Origin: Impatiens glandulifera
Lineage: Eukaryota; Streptophyta; Magnoliopsida; Ericales; Balsaminaceae
Assembly: GCF_907164915.1 (NCBI RefSeq)
Contig: NC_061867.1
Location: 23,288,308 to 23,352,307 of the forward strand
Length of the DNA: 64,000 bases
Direction: 5' to 3'
The notes under the pieces are model-generated. The model was not told where the DNA came from. It saw nothing but the letters and a program-made list of their open reading frames with translations, and searched no databases. The position numbers were made by a program, and so were the translations under genes. This document shows, one piece after another, positions 1-10,500 of the stretch. How positions within the stretch are numbered: the stretch's first letter is position 1; the number at the start of each line of letters is the position of its first letter.

Positions 1-2485
1 TTGCATATTAATTGTTATTGGATAAGGGAAGTTTTCTATAAGCTTAGATTTTGATTTTGAATCGAAATCACAAAATCTATTTTTTTGGGGATGGCTCAAT
101 TTTTTTTGGAATCTCTCATGACACCCTTACATACCCTTACATGTTAAATGAGGATCTCTAGAATGTGTAAAAACGTTGAGTATATTGAGGAGGATCTTTT
201 AACATGTTGAGGAGGAGCTTTCTATATGTTGAGAAGGTAAAAAAAATCATGGTTTGGATGTTTCAACATTTAGTAGGAGGTTGAAGTTTACCGAGGTCGC
301 ATCCCTCCCTGTCAAGATGATCGAGATAAAAGGAACTTTAGCTTGACGAATGAGCAACCTACATTTTGACCGAAGGATCTCGCTCATTGGCCATCCGATA
401 CACTTTTGTGTGTTGACTTGCTCTATGTGCCCATTGATTGTATCACCCCACCTCCATAACCATAACTTACGGGTCAAGCGCTTGACCCAATTGCCTTAGG
501 GTCTATTTCCTACTAACTTTTTATATTTCAATGTTTTATCATTTTTAAGGATGTCTTTGATATTTTTAAATCCAAAAATATATAAAAAAAACGCTTTAAA
601 AATATTTTTACAACAAAAACATTAAAAATATTCTACTTGGGACAATTTGGTTTCCTTTTTCTATTTTATCATTATATTTGTATATAGTATATACAACTTA
701 CATTCCCAAAAAAATCAAATTTGGTTTTTAATTTTTTTTAAGCAAAATATGTATTATTTGAAAATTAACTTTATTGTTCATAGTTTTCAGGTTCAAACTC
801 GATCCATTATAATATTAATACGTGTATTTAAATTTATTTGAATTTTAATACCTTAGATATCAATAGGATTGGATAATTTTAAATAAAATAAATGTAAAAT
901 TAATAATTTCAAATATTGCTTAAACATTTAAAGTAGAGACCATCAGTTATATGGATATGGACGACAAAATTCTAAGACTTTATCCCGAGTGTAACCAAAT
1001 TCAAAACTATGAAACAAAATCTTTAAAATGCATTTGAATACGTAAAAAAAATTCCCCCCTAATTTCTTATAAAGAACAAAATTAGGGGCTACTCTTTAGT
1101 AAACCAAAGCTAGCCACAAATTTGATCCAAATTATAATTATTTTAAAAAAAATGTTTGAATATAAGAACCAAACATGGTTTGCCTTGCGGTAATGTCAAC
1201 TAGTCAAATTTTATAAAAACATTTTAAAATAAACAACATATTTTAGCTTTATTTTTAATATATTATTACTTTAAGATTAAAAAAATAAGTAATTATAAAT
1301 ATACGTTATTAAATAAACTTAAATTAAAAAATGTATAATATATGAAATTAAGTGATATTTTATTTTATAGCCAACAACACGAGTATTTCAATAATCTCAT
1401 TATATATTAAAAGATCTAATACACAAATTATAATACTCACGTTCAATGTTGAATTGACTCTCACAATATGCGATCAAACATACATCATACCACAATATCA
1501 ACGCCAAATTTTTAGATCGCGGGATCTACTCTAGAATAAAAAATACAAAATTCTTATATAAGTACTTGTCAAACATATCAATAAATATTAAAACTAACAT
1601 TTAGTAATGAATCACTCTTTACATATCTTCTATGTAATAAATGATCGATAAAATATTAATAATTGTAAGGTCTCTATCACTTTCCATTTGTGATAATATA
1701 GTTATCAATTCAATGAGTACAATTTAAAGTGAAAGTTTTCTTACACGACAAAAACAACTTAACAAAATAAATGATAACATACGACAAAAGAGTGAAAATG
1801 AATTGGAATACAAAATTAAAATTGAAATCAAAACAATTAATTGTTGTAGAGAGGTGTAACTCATTTCATTTATTCACTAAATCGCGCAACATACAACTTA
1901 GTGAAAACAAAAAAGAGAGGGACAAACAAAAAAAAAAAGGTGGCCCAAGAGAAATTCTAATTTCATGGATCCATCTTTTTCTTATTTAATCTTCCTCGTT
2001 TCAAGGGACTGCCAACTGCTCCATTGAGAAGAACATCCTTCCAAAGATGTGATTCTAAAGGATGAATTTGCGTGGAAATTATATAAATATATATAACATT
2101 TTATAAAGAATCTCCGTTCTGTCTTTGATTCCGTAGATAATCGTCTTTGTCTCTCCACTCGAGTAGGTGCTTTGGTTGACTTTGATTCATCAAGGGTCTA
2201 GTCCCAAAGCTTCGGTCAATTGGGAATGCCCCGCCCGAAAGTAGTTTTCTTAGGGGTGGTAGATTGTATTTGATCAGAAGGAAATTAATCTAAAAATTAC
2301 ATAAGAACTACTAGACTCAAGAAACCACACGACTTAGATAGCAAAAATCTACTACTAGCATAAGTAATTTCCTCTCTCATAATCGTACTTCCACATTTGA
2401 GGCATCATAAAAACCAACCAACAAAATAAAGAAATTTTGATAAATATTAGATTGAATCATACACGTTTCCAAAAATAGAAGTGAG
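1..2485. repeat. Long direct repeat, copy 1 (pairs with 19578-22061)
   Basis: This segment is repeated in the same orientation at 19578-22061. In the first 60 aligned bases I count 4 differences, and similarity stays high to about 2485, with a few indels: copy 2 has about 120 extra bases near 21165-21290, and copy 1 has about 100 extra near 2080-2200. The left edge lies outside the window. I see no protein domain in it; its short open frames are not conserved between the two copies. Beyond 2485 the copies diverge: copy 1 continues into unrelated sequence while copy 2 jumps to gypsy protease. It may be the flank or a long noncoding or LTR part of the same Tat-type gypsy element found further on, but that is inference. 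Confidence 0.85.
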
Positions 2486-3129
2486 TGAACCCCATTAAAT
2501 GTTTTCCATAGTAAATCATTAAACACTTCATATTTATAAATAAAGAATAACAAATCGATATTTTTGAAATTTAGGAATTTGTGCATGAGCACTATTAATA
2601 TATTTGAAATAAATGAACATTAAAGAGAATACTTATGGTTATGGTTCTACAAACTATTAAATATAAATTTAATTTTTATATAATAAAAAATAATTTGCAC
2701 TGTATTATTTTTAATTTATTTAATCTCAACAAGTTTTTAACCATATTTTAACAAAACTTTAATAAAAATTATATAAATTTGTCATATGTATTTATAATTC
2801 AACATTAGTGAGTGCAATTATTTTATATATATTGTAGCTTACCTCTACTCCCTTTATTTCCTCTATTTCACTATTAATAAAAAATTATATGAATTTATCA
2901 TATATTTAACTCCTATAAGAATTTGTCATATACATAACTTCTTAATTTTTATTTTGATAAACAAAATGATATTAGTTTTTAGTTTAAAATATGTTAACTT
3001 TATAAGAGAATTATAAAAAAAAATATATAAGAGAATTATAAAAAAAATATATAAATATATCTGAAGTCAAATAAATTTTTTAATTAATTACTAAAAGAAG
3101 ATTAAAATATTATGTAAAAAAGTAATTAT
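2486..3129. other. AT-rich stretch, no gene seen
   Basis: AT-rich sequence with many short A and T runs. I see no coding motif, RNA gene or element terminus here. Confidence 0.6.
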
Positions 3130-3335
3130 GTAATCTATATGACATCTCCATAATTTAATTTGATCATATCAATAACTTAAATAAGAAAATAAATAATTAT
3201 ATTATCTCTATGAGATCTCCATAATTTAATTTGATCATATCAACAATTTAATTAAGATAACAAATTAATTGTATAATTAATATGAGATCTTCATAATTTA
3301 ATTTGATCATATCAACTACTTAAATAAGTGGATAT
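3130..3335 (+). repeat. 71-72-bp tandem repeat, three units
   Basis: The block ataatttaatttgatcatat starts at 3150, 3221 and 3293, giving a period of 71-72 bp. The units are diverged by scattered substitutions. Nothing coding is visible. Confidence 0.8.
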
Positions 3336-3383
3336 ACAAGAATTTTACATATTCTAGTTTACATAATTCATATTTTTTTCACT

Positions 3384-3790
3384 GATGAGTGCTTTTAGAG
3401 AGAAAGGAGGAGGGAATACTTTAGAGTCATATAACAAAAATATGTGGTGATTTTGCTTAGAAAAATCTAAGAACATATTTATATGTAATATTAGGGTTTT
3501 TCTTCCCAATATACGCATGAGCCTAATTCGGTCCAACTCTAGGTGCATGATTCTTTTCAACCCATCCTTTGGATGCAAGTTCTCAATGAAAGGTTGGGCC
3601 GAGATAGTCTATATGCCTAGAGTTGGGTCGGATTAGGCTCACACGTATATTGAGGAGAAAACTCTAATATTTCATACAAATATGTGTTTAGTATAAGCAT
3701 TCAATCTCGTAAATATTTGGTTATATGCAACTAAAGTCTTACATCTTCTTCTCTCACTATAAGCACTCACAAGCTATCACTATGGTGCTA
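3384..3790. repeat. Long imperfect inverted repeat (foldback hairpin)
   Basis: The left arm (about 3384-3575) pairs with the reverse complement of the right arm (about 3590-3790). The outer ends are gagtgctttta against gagtgctta, and the inner arms share tattag.gttt, caatatacg, gagcctaat and ccaactctagg. Each arm is roughly 190-200 bp, with a loop of only a few tens of bases. A snapback structure this long fits a foldback or long-TIR (MULE-like) element or a small-RNA hairpin source. I could not fix a target-site duplication. The open frame read on the minus strand here is a by-product. Confidence 0.75.
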
Positions 3791-5880
3791 GATTATTAAT
3801 GTTAGATTTATCATGTTTTTCAATTCCGATATAAGAAGTGATTAAGGCTTATATGTTTATGTACATTTCAGTTATAAAACAATATGTACAACACTCACAA
3901 TTTAAATTAGGCTTTTAACATTAAATTAAAGGAGGTCTTGTGACTAAAAATTAGTAAAAAACATTTTTTATTGTTAATAATTTATAGTTCATGTCGAATG
4001 GCTCCACAAAGGTCAAACATAGAGATTTTCTTATTCATCCTTAAAAAAATATATTATTTTCATTTTTTCTTATATTTATAATTGAAATGTAATATTTCTC
4101 TAGAAAGAAGACATATTGGTTTTTATTAAATTTAACTTATACTCTAACTATCTATCAAATGTCTCTTGATTGTACTCCAATCTTAGTCATCAATAGTGTT
4201 GAAAACTAACAAATATATTTTCCATAGTTATTCATAATTTGAAAAAAAATCAATAATATGACAAATTTTACAATAATATGACATTTAAAATATCATTATA
4301 TAATATTATTAAATTATGTTGGCTCATATGAGTTTTGATTAGGCCTAAGTTCGCGATGTATTAAAATAAAATCATAATTGTTTGATATTAAGCTTATTAG
4401 ACCTAGTTATGTGACCTAAAATATATGGTCTTTCTTAGAGTTTTATTAACACATATAATATTTCTCATTATTCATCTCTAAATTGTAATCTCATATTTTA
4501 ACCAAAATATTTAGCCCATTAGGCCTAATTATGTGACCTATAATTGATCAAGATTTAAGCTCTACTGAAACAACAAGATTTATGGAAGTCATTGAAGTTA
4601 TAGTAGCATAAATAACAATTGAGATAACCATTTTGAAAGAGAATGCACATTCATCATTATAATATTATAACAACTTATCTAAGAACATCCTGACATGAAC
4701 AATATGCATATACTTACACTTATTTTTGAATAATGTAAATACTAATGAGAACCATAAATAGTAACAAAAAAAATACTCTAATGTAAACACTTCTAATTAG
4801 AATATTCATAACAAAATACAACATAAATTATGTGGAATATAATTAATGAAACTTTAATTGAAACACAAAAGAACAAATTTTCAAACAATTGGATCATACT
4901 CAATTATATAGAGTATTTTATTGTGTTTTTTTATACACACAGACCATCGTCATTGCATAATTTCCATCAATTAAGGTAAAATAAAAATATATAACCAAAC
5001 ATATTAATTTTAAAATAATTAACCATATTAACTACTTACCAATTAATGCTTAAATGGATTCATTATTAATTTCTCCTGAAATCAAACAGAATATGTATAA
5101 TATAGTTCATGTTAGGCCAACCAAAAAAAACATTTCAGCTATTTTGTATGAGTTATAGATTGACGAAATTAATTTACTGTATAAAAGGTTAATAAAAAAA
5201 TGAATTACTTATCAATAAATAAAAAGAAATCTATTCTTTATGATTTGATGATGATAGTTCTTCACATTCCATGTCTACACCATTATGGTCTGAAAAACAC
5301 ACAATATCTAGTGCGTAATTTATTACTTGTTTTTCTTAAGTATATAAGATTTATACATCAACTTTATAAATAGAAACTTTATCGGCCAGTTTAGTTGAAT
5401 GGATGATTATATGTATTAATAATACATGACCAAATTTGATATAAATACATTCGTTGGTGACGAAATAACTCTCGAGTGAGATTGATTTGATAACGCCAAT
5501 TAGTCGCATGCCCATGTACGTATGTTTTATTAATATTTTCACAAAATGTATTACACTACACAAAAAACAATGAGTAGAATCATTATAGTAATATTTATGT
5601 AAAAACAAATAAATGACCTACATTAAAAATGATTCAATGTTTATAAGTTTAGTTTAACATAGTTCAATATTTATAACTTTTATTCAATTAATGCAGTATT
5701 GTCATATATTTTATTTAGACATACCTTAGTTATATATTTCAGTATCTCCTCCATTATTCAATTGTCGTGAACAGATCATGGCAAATTATTCAAAAACTAG
5801 CTCTGTGTGTTGATATGGTGACCTATGCAATTCCAGTCGTAAATGAAATATATAATGGATCTTTACTAAGAAAAAAAAAT
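3791..5880. other. AT-rich stretch, no gene seen
   Basis: About 2 kb of AT-rich DNA. The phrase attaggcctaattatgtgacc appears in two diverged versions, near 4390 and 4520. Otherwise I see no domain, terminus or RNA gene. Confidence 0.55.
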
Positions 5881-5892
5881 TTCTAGAAAAAA

Positions 5893-6465
5893 TTGATGTT
5901 CACTACAAGACAAGATTTGTAGTTAAAGACTACGCTCAGAAGGAAGAAGTTGATTATAATGAGGTATTTTCTCTTATTGTTAAACACTCGTCCATTAGAA
6001 TTTCATTGGCCTTGGTGGCGTAGATGAATTTGGAGCTAGTTCAACTGGATGTGAATATCGCATTCCTACACAGTCATTTGAATAAGGAAATCTACATGTC
6101 TCAACTAGATGGATTCAAAGTTGATGCTAAAGAAATTTGGGTTTGCATGTTCAAAAAATTAGTGTACGAGTTCAAAAAATATCCTAGAATATGGTATAAG
6201 TGACTTGAAATTCTTATGATGGACCATAAGTACAGAAGAAACAAATTCAATTATTGTGTGTATTTGCATAAACTACAAGATGAGTCGTATATCTATCTAA
6301 TATTGTTTTAATGTTTATGATATACTGTTAGCATTAAAAAACCAATATGAAATTGACAAATTGAATGCTCAATTTATTAGAGAGTTTGAGATGAAAGACA
6401 TGATAAAATTAAAATTTAAAAATTGTTTAGATTTGATAAATATCTTGAGCGTTAGTGTCGGTACA
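5893..6465 (+). pseudogene. Ty1/copia reverse transcriptase relic
   Basis: Plus-strand remains of a copia polyprotein, covering the start and middle of the reverse transcriptase. Readable pieces in order are YKTRFVVKDYAQKEEVDYNE (about 5910), VKHSSIRISLALVA, LELVQLDVNIAFLHSHL, NKEIYMSQLDGF, WVCMFKKLVYEFKKYPR and IWYK. These match the plant copia order of K.RLVAKGY, the catalytic LDV..AFL block, EIYM..P.GF and the Y.LKQ.PR.WY block. Stops interrupt it (after LALVA and after WYK). The later part, including the YVDD box, is lost or scrambled. No LTR is recognisable around it. It runs opposite to SIRE element A, so it is a separate insertion or a fragment carried in by copying. Confidence 0.85.
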
Positions 6466-6840
6466 AAAGAGCACTAATTGGAAGCACTTAAGAACTATTT
6501 TTTAATGATGATGATTTGTATTTAATATTGTGTCAATGTGGAGATTTGTTTTTGGCACTATTAGAATTCCACATCGAATTATGATGGGAGTAAGGGATGT
6601 TTCGAGTGTGACATGTTTTAAAACTCTCATTCTTTTGATTTGATGCACCCAATATTTGTATTTTTTTTCTTTATTATAAATTACTTAATTAAACTTATAA
6701 CAAATCACTAATTAAATTTATTAAATTAAAAAAATATAAATATGTGGTTAATATTAATAACTTTAAAAATTATAGATATTACTCATTTTATATATGGTAT
6801 ATAATAAAAAAATTTAAAATGTTATTAACCATATTTATGT
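6466..6840. other. Non-coding tail between retroelement relics
   Basis: AT-rich DNA between the copia RT relic and the gypsy gag relic. It includes 'ttagaattccacatcgaatta', which resembles a retroelement edge, but no terminus can be placed. Confidence 0.4.
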
Positions 6841-7925
6841 GGTCAATATTAACCGCCAGGTGATGAAGATTCTGCAGGAAAAGAATCTAATCAAACTCTT
6901 TCCCCATGAATAGAAAGACCATTCTTGGGAAAGTATGACAATGCTTGGTGCGACTACCATCAAGCATAGGGCCACGCCACTGATAGTTGTAGTGCCCTCA
7001 AGCACCTATTCTAGGATTTGATCGATCAAAATATGATCCCCAAGCCGAAAATAGTAAAGAATCTACTACCGAATACCAAAGTCAATATGTTCACCATTGA
7101 TGCAGTATTCTTGGCTCCAATGTGTTATTGGACCTGATCCATAACACTGAACCATAGATTAACATGATGGATCCCTAGTCCAAAAAGAATTTCAAAGCCC
7201 GCTATAGTGAGACCTCTAAATGGTGGAAGTCAAATTATTGCACACATCTACGCCCTGATAGACATTGCGACAATATGTGGTGGAACGGATTTTCAACACA
7301 GTTTCATAAAAACCACACCAGCCAACGTGCCATCTACTTCCCAACTTGTTGTATGAATTAGGGGAGAGAATGAGCCTAGAGCTCTTAACCTAGGATACAA
7401 CCTCCTAAGTTAAATGAAAAAGACAAATGCCAACATTTATATCTGGGAATTCTTGATGTACACTATCGAGCACACGAAATATGTCCTCAAAGTGTTAAGA
7501 GAGACAACCATCCTTGCCAACACCATCCATAAGGAACTACTAGGGATCATATTCTCTAGATCACAACACAACATGATCGACTTTAAAGACAAGGATCTTC
7601 AATCATCCGAATTAAACAATGACAAAGTCCTCTACATTTATGTGCAAATGGAGGGAAAGATCATTTTAAAGGTCTTAATAGACAACTGATATGCTCTCAA
7701 TATATGTCCTTGGCAGACTCTTGAGAAGATTGGAGTATCCCAAGACAAGATCATACCATACGACATCTGTGTCAAAGGTTTTGACAACTCTCTTCTTGAG
7801 ATAATGGGTTCCTTCAAGTGCACCGTTTGAGTGGACAACATTCCTTCTAGGTTGACTTTTGTTTCCTCAAGAAGACCATAGCTTCATCAAGCCAAGGATT
7901 TAACCTCTACCTTACACCGAGAGCA
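6841..7925 (+). pseudogene. Ty3/gypsy (Tat/Ogre-like) gag end and protease relic
   Basis: Plus-strand remains of a gypsy gag-pol. Around 6930-7030 the reading WCDYHQ..GHATDSCSALKH is a CCHC zinc knuckle of the type YC.YH...GH.TEDC.AL. Around 7660-7830 the readings KVLIDN, LNICPWQTLEKIGV and KGFDNSLLEIMGSF follow the retroviral-type aspartic protease order (VLIDNGSA, LN..P...L..IG). Stops and shifts separate the pieces (for example a TGA just after VLIDN). 7744-7925 matches 22064-22250, so this and the larger pol relic at 22062-27451 belong to the same family. It ends abruptly at about 7925 against SIRE element A. Confidence 0.8.
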
Positions 7926-8100
7926 TGCATATCTGCATCAGAATAGCTAATTAAATTCAATCTAGAACAGTCCCAAAATTTGAGTTCCTTTTAAATACTT
8001 CAAAATACGCTTAGCAGCAATATAGTGAGTTTGTTAGGTAAAGAAAGGAACCGATGATTTCTCTAAAAGAAGTGATATCTATACTATGATCATCTTCATT
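7926..8100 (-). pseudogene. SIRE-type copia element A, RNase H fragment
   Basis: On the minus strand this reads HYIAAKRILKYLKGTQILGL and then, past stops, the D-A-D of the RNase H active site. This is the usual plant copia order of H..A.KRILRYLKGT and DSDAD. It is the direct continuation of the reverse transcriptase at 9718-10500; the two were separated by the solo LTR at 8101-9712. The RNase H C-terminus and the element's own 3' LTR are missing, since gypsy protease sequence begins at about 7925. Confidence 0.85.
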
Positions 8101-8249
8101 TGTTGGGTCAAATTATTTTGACTAAAATAAACTAGAGAATAAGCGTATTCTATGTTGACTTTATTATGATGATGTTTGTTAAAACATAGTTGTGAATAAA
8201 GTTAAGGTGTTTGTTTGTTTTGTGCATGTACATATATAAGACTATGCCA

Positions 8250-8948
8250 CTTTAGACGTGTTCTAAAACAGGCTTTCTTATACGTTAAACGTAATTAGAC
8301 GTGGAAGTATAACTCTTTTAGACGAGGTCTAAAGGAAAACGTAGTTTGATGGGTACGTCTAATTCCTTTAGACGCGGTCTAAAGGGAAACATATTTAGAT
8401 GTGGAAGTCTAACTCCTTTAGACGAGGTCTAAAGGAAAAAGAAGTTAGACGGGTACATATAACTCCATTAGACGAGGTATAAAGGGAAACATAGTTAGAC
8501 AGTACGTCTAACTCCTTTAGTCGCGGTCTAAAGGGAAACGTAGTTAGACTTGGAAGTCTAATTCCTTTAGACGAGGTCTAAAGGGAAACATAGTTAGACG
8601 GGTACGTTTAACTCCTTTAGATGAGGTCTAAAGTTAAATGTAGTTAGACATGGAAGTCTAACTCTTTTAGATGATGTCTAAAGGGAAGCATAGTTAGACG
8701 GGTACGTCTAACTCCTTTAGACGCGGTCTAAAGTTAAACGTAGTTAGATGTGGAAGTCTAACTCCTTTAGACGCGGTCTAAAGGGAAACGTAGTTAGATG
8801 TGGAAGTCTAACTCCTTTAGACGCGGTCTAAAGGGATGCGTAGTTACACGAGGACGTCTAACTCCTTTAGATGCGGTCTAAAGGGATGCGTAATTAGACA
8901 AGGACATCTAACTCCTTTAGACGCGTTCTAAAGGAGCACGTCTAATGC
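8250..8948 (+). repeat. 50-bp tandem array of dyads in the LTR
   Basis: About 14 units of 50 bp; the block actcctttag recurs at 8711, 8761, 8811 and 8861. Each unit holds two inverted repeats: CCTTTAGAC-GCG-GTCTAAAGG and AGTTAGACG-GGTA-CGTCTAACT. It occupies the upstream part of the LTR (U3-like position). The same kind of array sits at 31850-32626 and, with a 48-bp period, at 14535-15018. Palindromic LTR motifs have been described for Sireviruses, which fits. Confidence 0.93.
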
Positions 8949-9214
8949 CTTGCTTTAGCAGCCGTATGAAGAAAGTGTATGTCTAACCACGATCAAGTAA
9001 CAAGCCAGCTAATTATATCAAATAAAAGAACGCCACGTACGCGAATATCCTTCCAATTGAATGTCCAGTACAAGAAAATATTAGAGGATATTCGGCGCAC
9101 TACTTGTTCGGTACAGCCACGATCTAATTGCTTAGAGTCTGATGTACTCTATTACTATAGGAAGTCGTCCAACGGACACATACCACGTGTCCACAAAGAA
9201 GATTCGACTATTGG

Positions 9215-9260
9215 TGTTTTTCTACTACAAATAGATGCTCAAGGACAACCTACGAATCTC
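9215..9260 (+). promoter_or_regulatory. Probable LTR core promoter (TATA-like box)
   Basis: The segment ctactacaaatagatgctc (9222-9240) followed by aaggacaacc is conserved in element B's LTR (minus strand, around 31485-31518). Element A's LTR has a more canonical version, tatgtatagctatccaagg (minus strand, around 14197-14222). It lies between the dyad array and the conserved stem-loop block, where a retrotransposon promoter is expected. The role is inferred from position and conservation only. Confidence 0.4.
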
Positions 9261-9432
9261 TCGGTCACCTGATTCACAATCTTGCTCTTACTGACTTCTT
9301 ATATCCCTCAAGATCAATAGAGAAATTCAATTACTGTGTAGCTGTGAGAATATTATAAGTTGAACCGAGGTTGTTCTATTCAAGAGAGAGTTAGATAACT
9401 TGGTGAGTTGTAGTCGATTCAAAATATTTAGT

Positions 9433-9496
9433 GGATATCCTTCCGGTTGTGGAAGAAGGGATGACGTAGGAGTTTTATCTCCGATTATCCATAAAA
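9433..9496 (+). promoter_or_regulatory. Conserved LTR stem-loop block (solo LTR copy)
   Basis: The block contains TTCC-ggttgt-GGAA, then gacgtagGAGttttatCTCC, then atccataaaa. Equivalent blocks occur in LTRs at 13851-13914, 24997-25066, 31221-31284 and 59418-59490. The first stem keeps pairing while its sequence changes (TTCC/GGAA, TCTCG/CGAGA, TTCT/AGAA). It lies downstream of the likely promoter and so probably falls in the transcribed R/U5 part. Confidence 0.8.
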
Positions 9497-9717
9497 CTCT
9501 CTGTATTCTTTACTTTCTGCCTTTTAAATTCGGTTGTTCAAAGCTTCAAATCAGACAAACACTTTTGCACTTAAATCAATTTCAAGAATTTGGAGGATTT
9601 GAGAAGAATAGAAATAGATATTAATCCCTTACAGGATTATTATCGAAGAGTTTATAGTAAGTTGTTAACAGTAGTCAGACCCTAGGCTCTATTGCTAGCA
9701 CCGATCCTATAATCATT

Positions 9718-10500
9718 ATTATCAAGATTTCTAGAAGAGTTCATTGGAGTAGATGCAGCTGAATAACTCTCTAGTACAAACATCTTTAGTAGCTCCCTTG
9801 CGTACTTGGCTTGTTTGATGAATATGCCATCTTCAAGTTGATGAACTTGAAGACCTAGGAAGAATGTCAACTCTCCCATCATACTTATCTCAAATTTGTC
9901 CTACATCAACATAGAGAATTTCTTATGTAATTTAGGGGTTAGTTGACCTAAATACGATATCATCAATATAAATTTGGATAAGAAGAATATGACAATCTTG
10001 AACAAATCTAAATAAAGTTTTATCTACTGTGTCAATGATAAAATCATGATTAAATAAAAACTTTGTTAAAGTGTCATACCAAGCTCTAAGAGCTTGCTTG
10101 CTTAAGATTATATAGAGCTTTATCAAGTTCAAAAACATGATTAGGCAAGGAGTCATCTTGAAAGCTCTACGGTTGTTCAACATACACATCCTCATTTAAA
10201 ATTCTATTTAAAAATGCACTTTTTACATTCATTTGATAAAATTTAAAGTTCTTAAAAGATGTTTATGCTAGGAAGATTCTAATTGCTTCAAGTCTAGCGA
10301 TAGGGGCAAATGACTCCTCAAGGTCAATTCCTTCCAACTGCCTATAGCCTAGTGCTACCAATCGAGCTTTGTTTCTCACAACCAAGGCATCTTCACTGAG
10401 CTTTTTCGAAAAAACCATCTGATTCTAATAACCGATTGATCAGTCGGTCTTGGAGTTAGATGCCACACTTTATTTCTTTCAAATTGATTCAGTTCCTCTT
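9718..10500 (-). pseudogene. SIRE-type copia element A, reverse transcriptase
   Basis: The minus-strand reverse transcriptase of element A, broken into several frames. Recognisable in order from 10500 downwards are the N-terminal block with RKLG-like remains, QALRAWYDTLTKFLFNHDF (the YGLKQAPRAWY block, about 10100-10035), the active-site IYIDDIVFRSTNP (YVDD box, still D-D, about 9960) and MMGELTFFLGLQVHQLEDG..IKQAKYARELL (about 9882-9800), then ASTPM. The GELTFFLGLQ and YARELLK wording is typical of the SIRE/Sirevirus branch. Stops between blocks make it inactive. The solo LTR at 8101-9712 cuts it from its RNase H. Confidence 0.92.

Larger units (their letters stand above)
8101..9712 (+). mobile_element. 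Solo LTR of a SIRE-family copia element
   Basis: It begins TGTTGGGTCAAATTATTTTG and ends gatcctataa, and is flanked by perfect 5-bp direct repeats tcatt at 8096-8100 and 9713-9717. Its start matches the reverse complement of the right end of element B's LTR (32762 leftwards), and its end matches that LTR's other edge (31002). At 1612 bp it is slightly shorter than B's 1761 bp. It lies in plus orientation inside the minus-strand copia A and has no internal domain beside it. It therefore most likely arose by recombination between the two LTRs of an element that inserted into A. The terminal CA has become AA. Confidence 0.93.

Noticed and set aside
8250..8948. Regular 50-bp repeats resembling a CRISPR array
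   Set aside because: The units are contiguous with no unique spacers, are diverged, and lie inside an LTR with target duplications in a plant genome.
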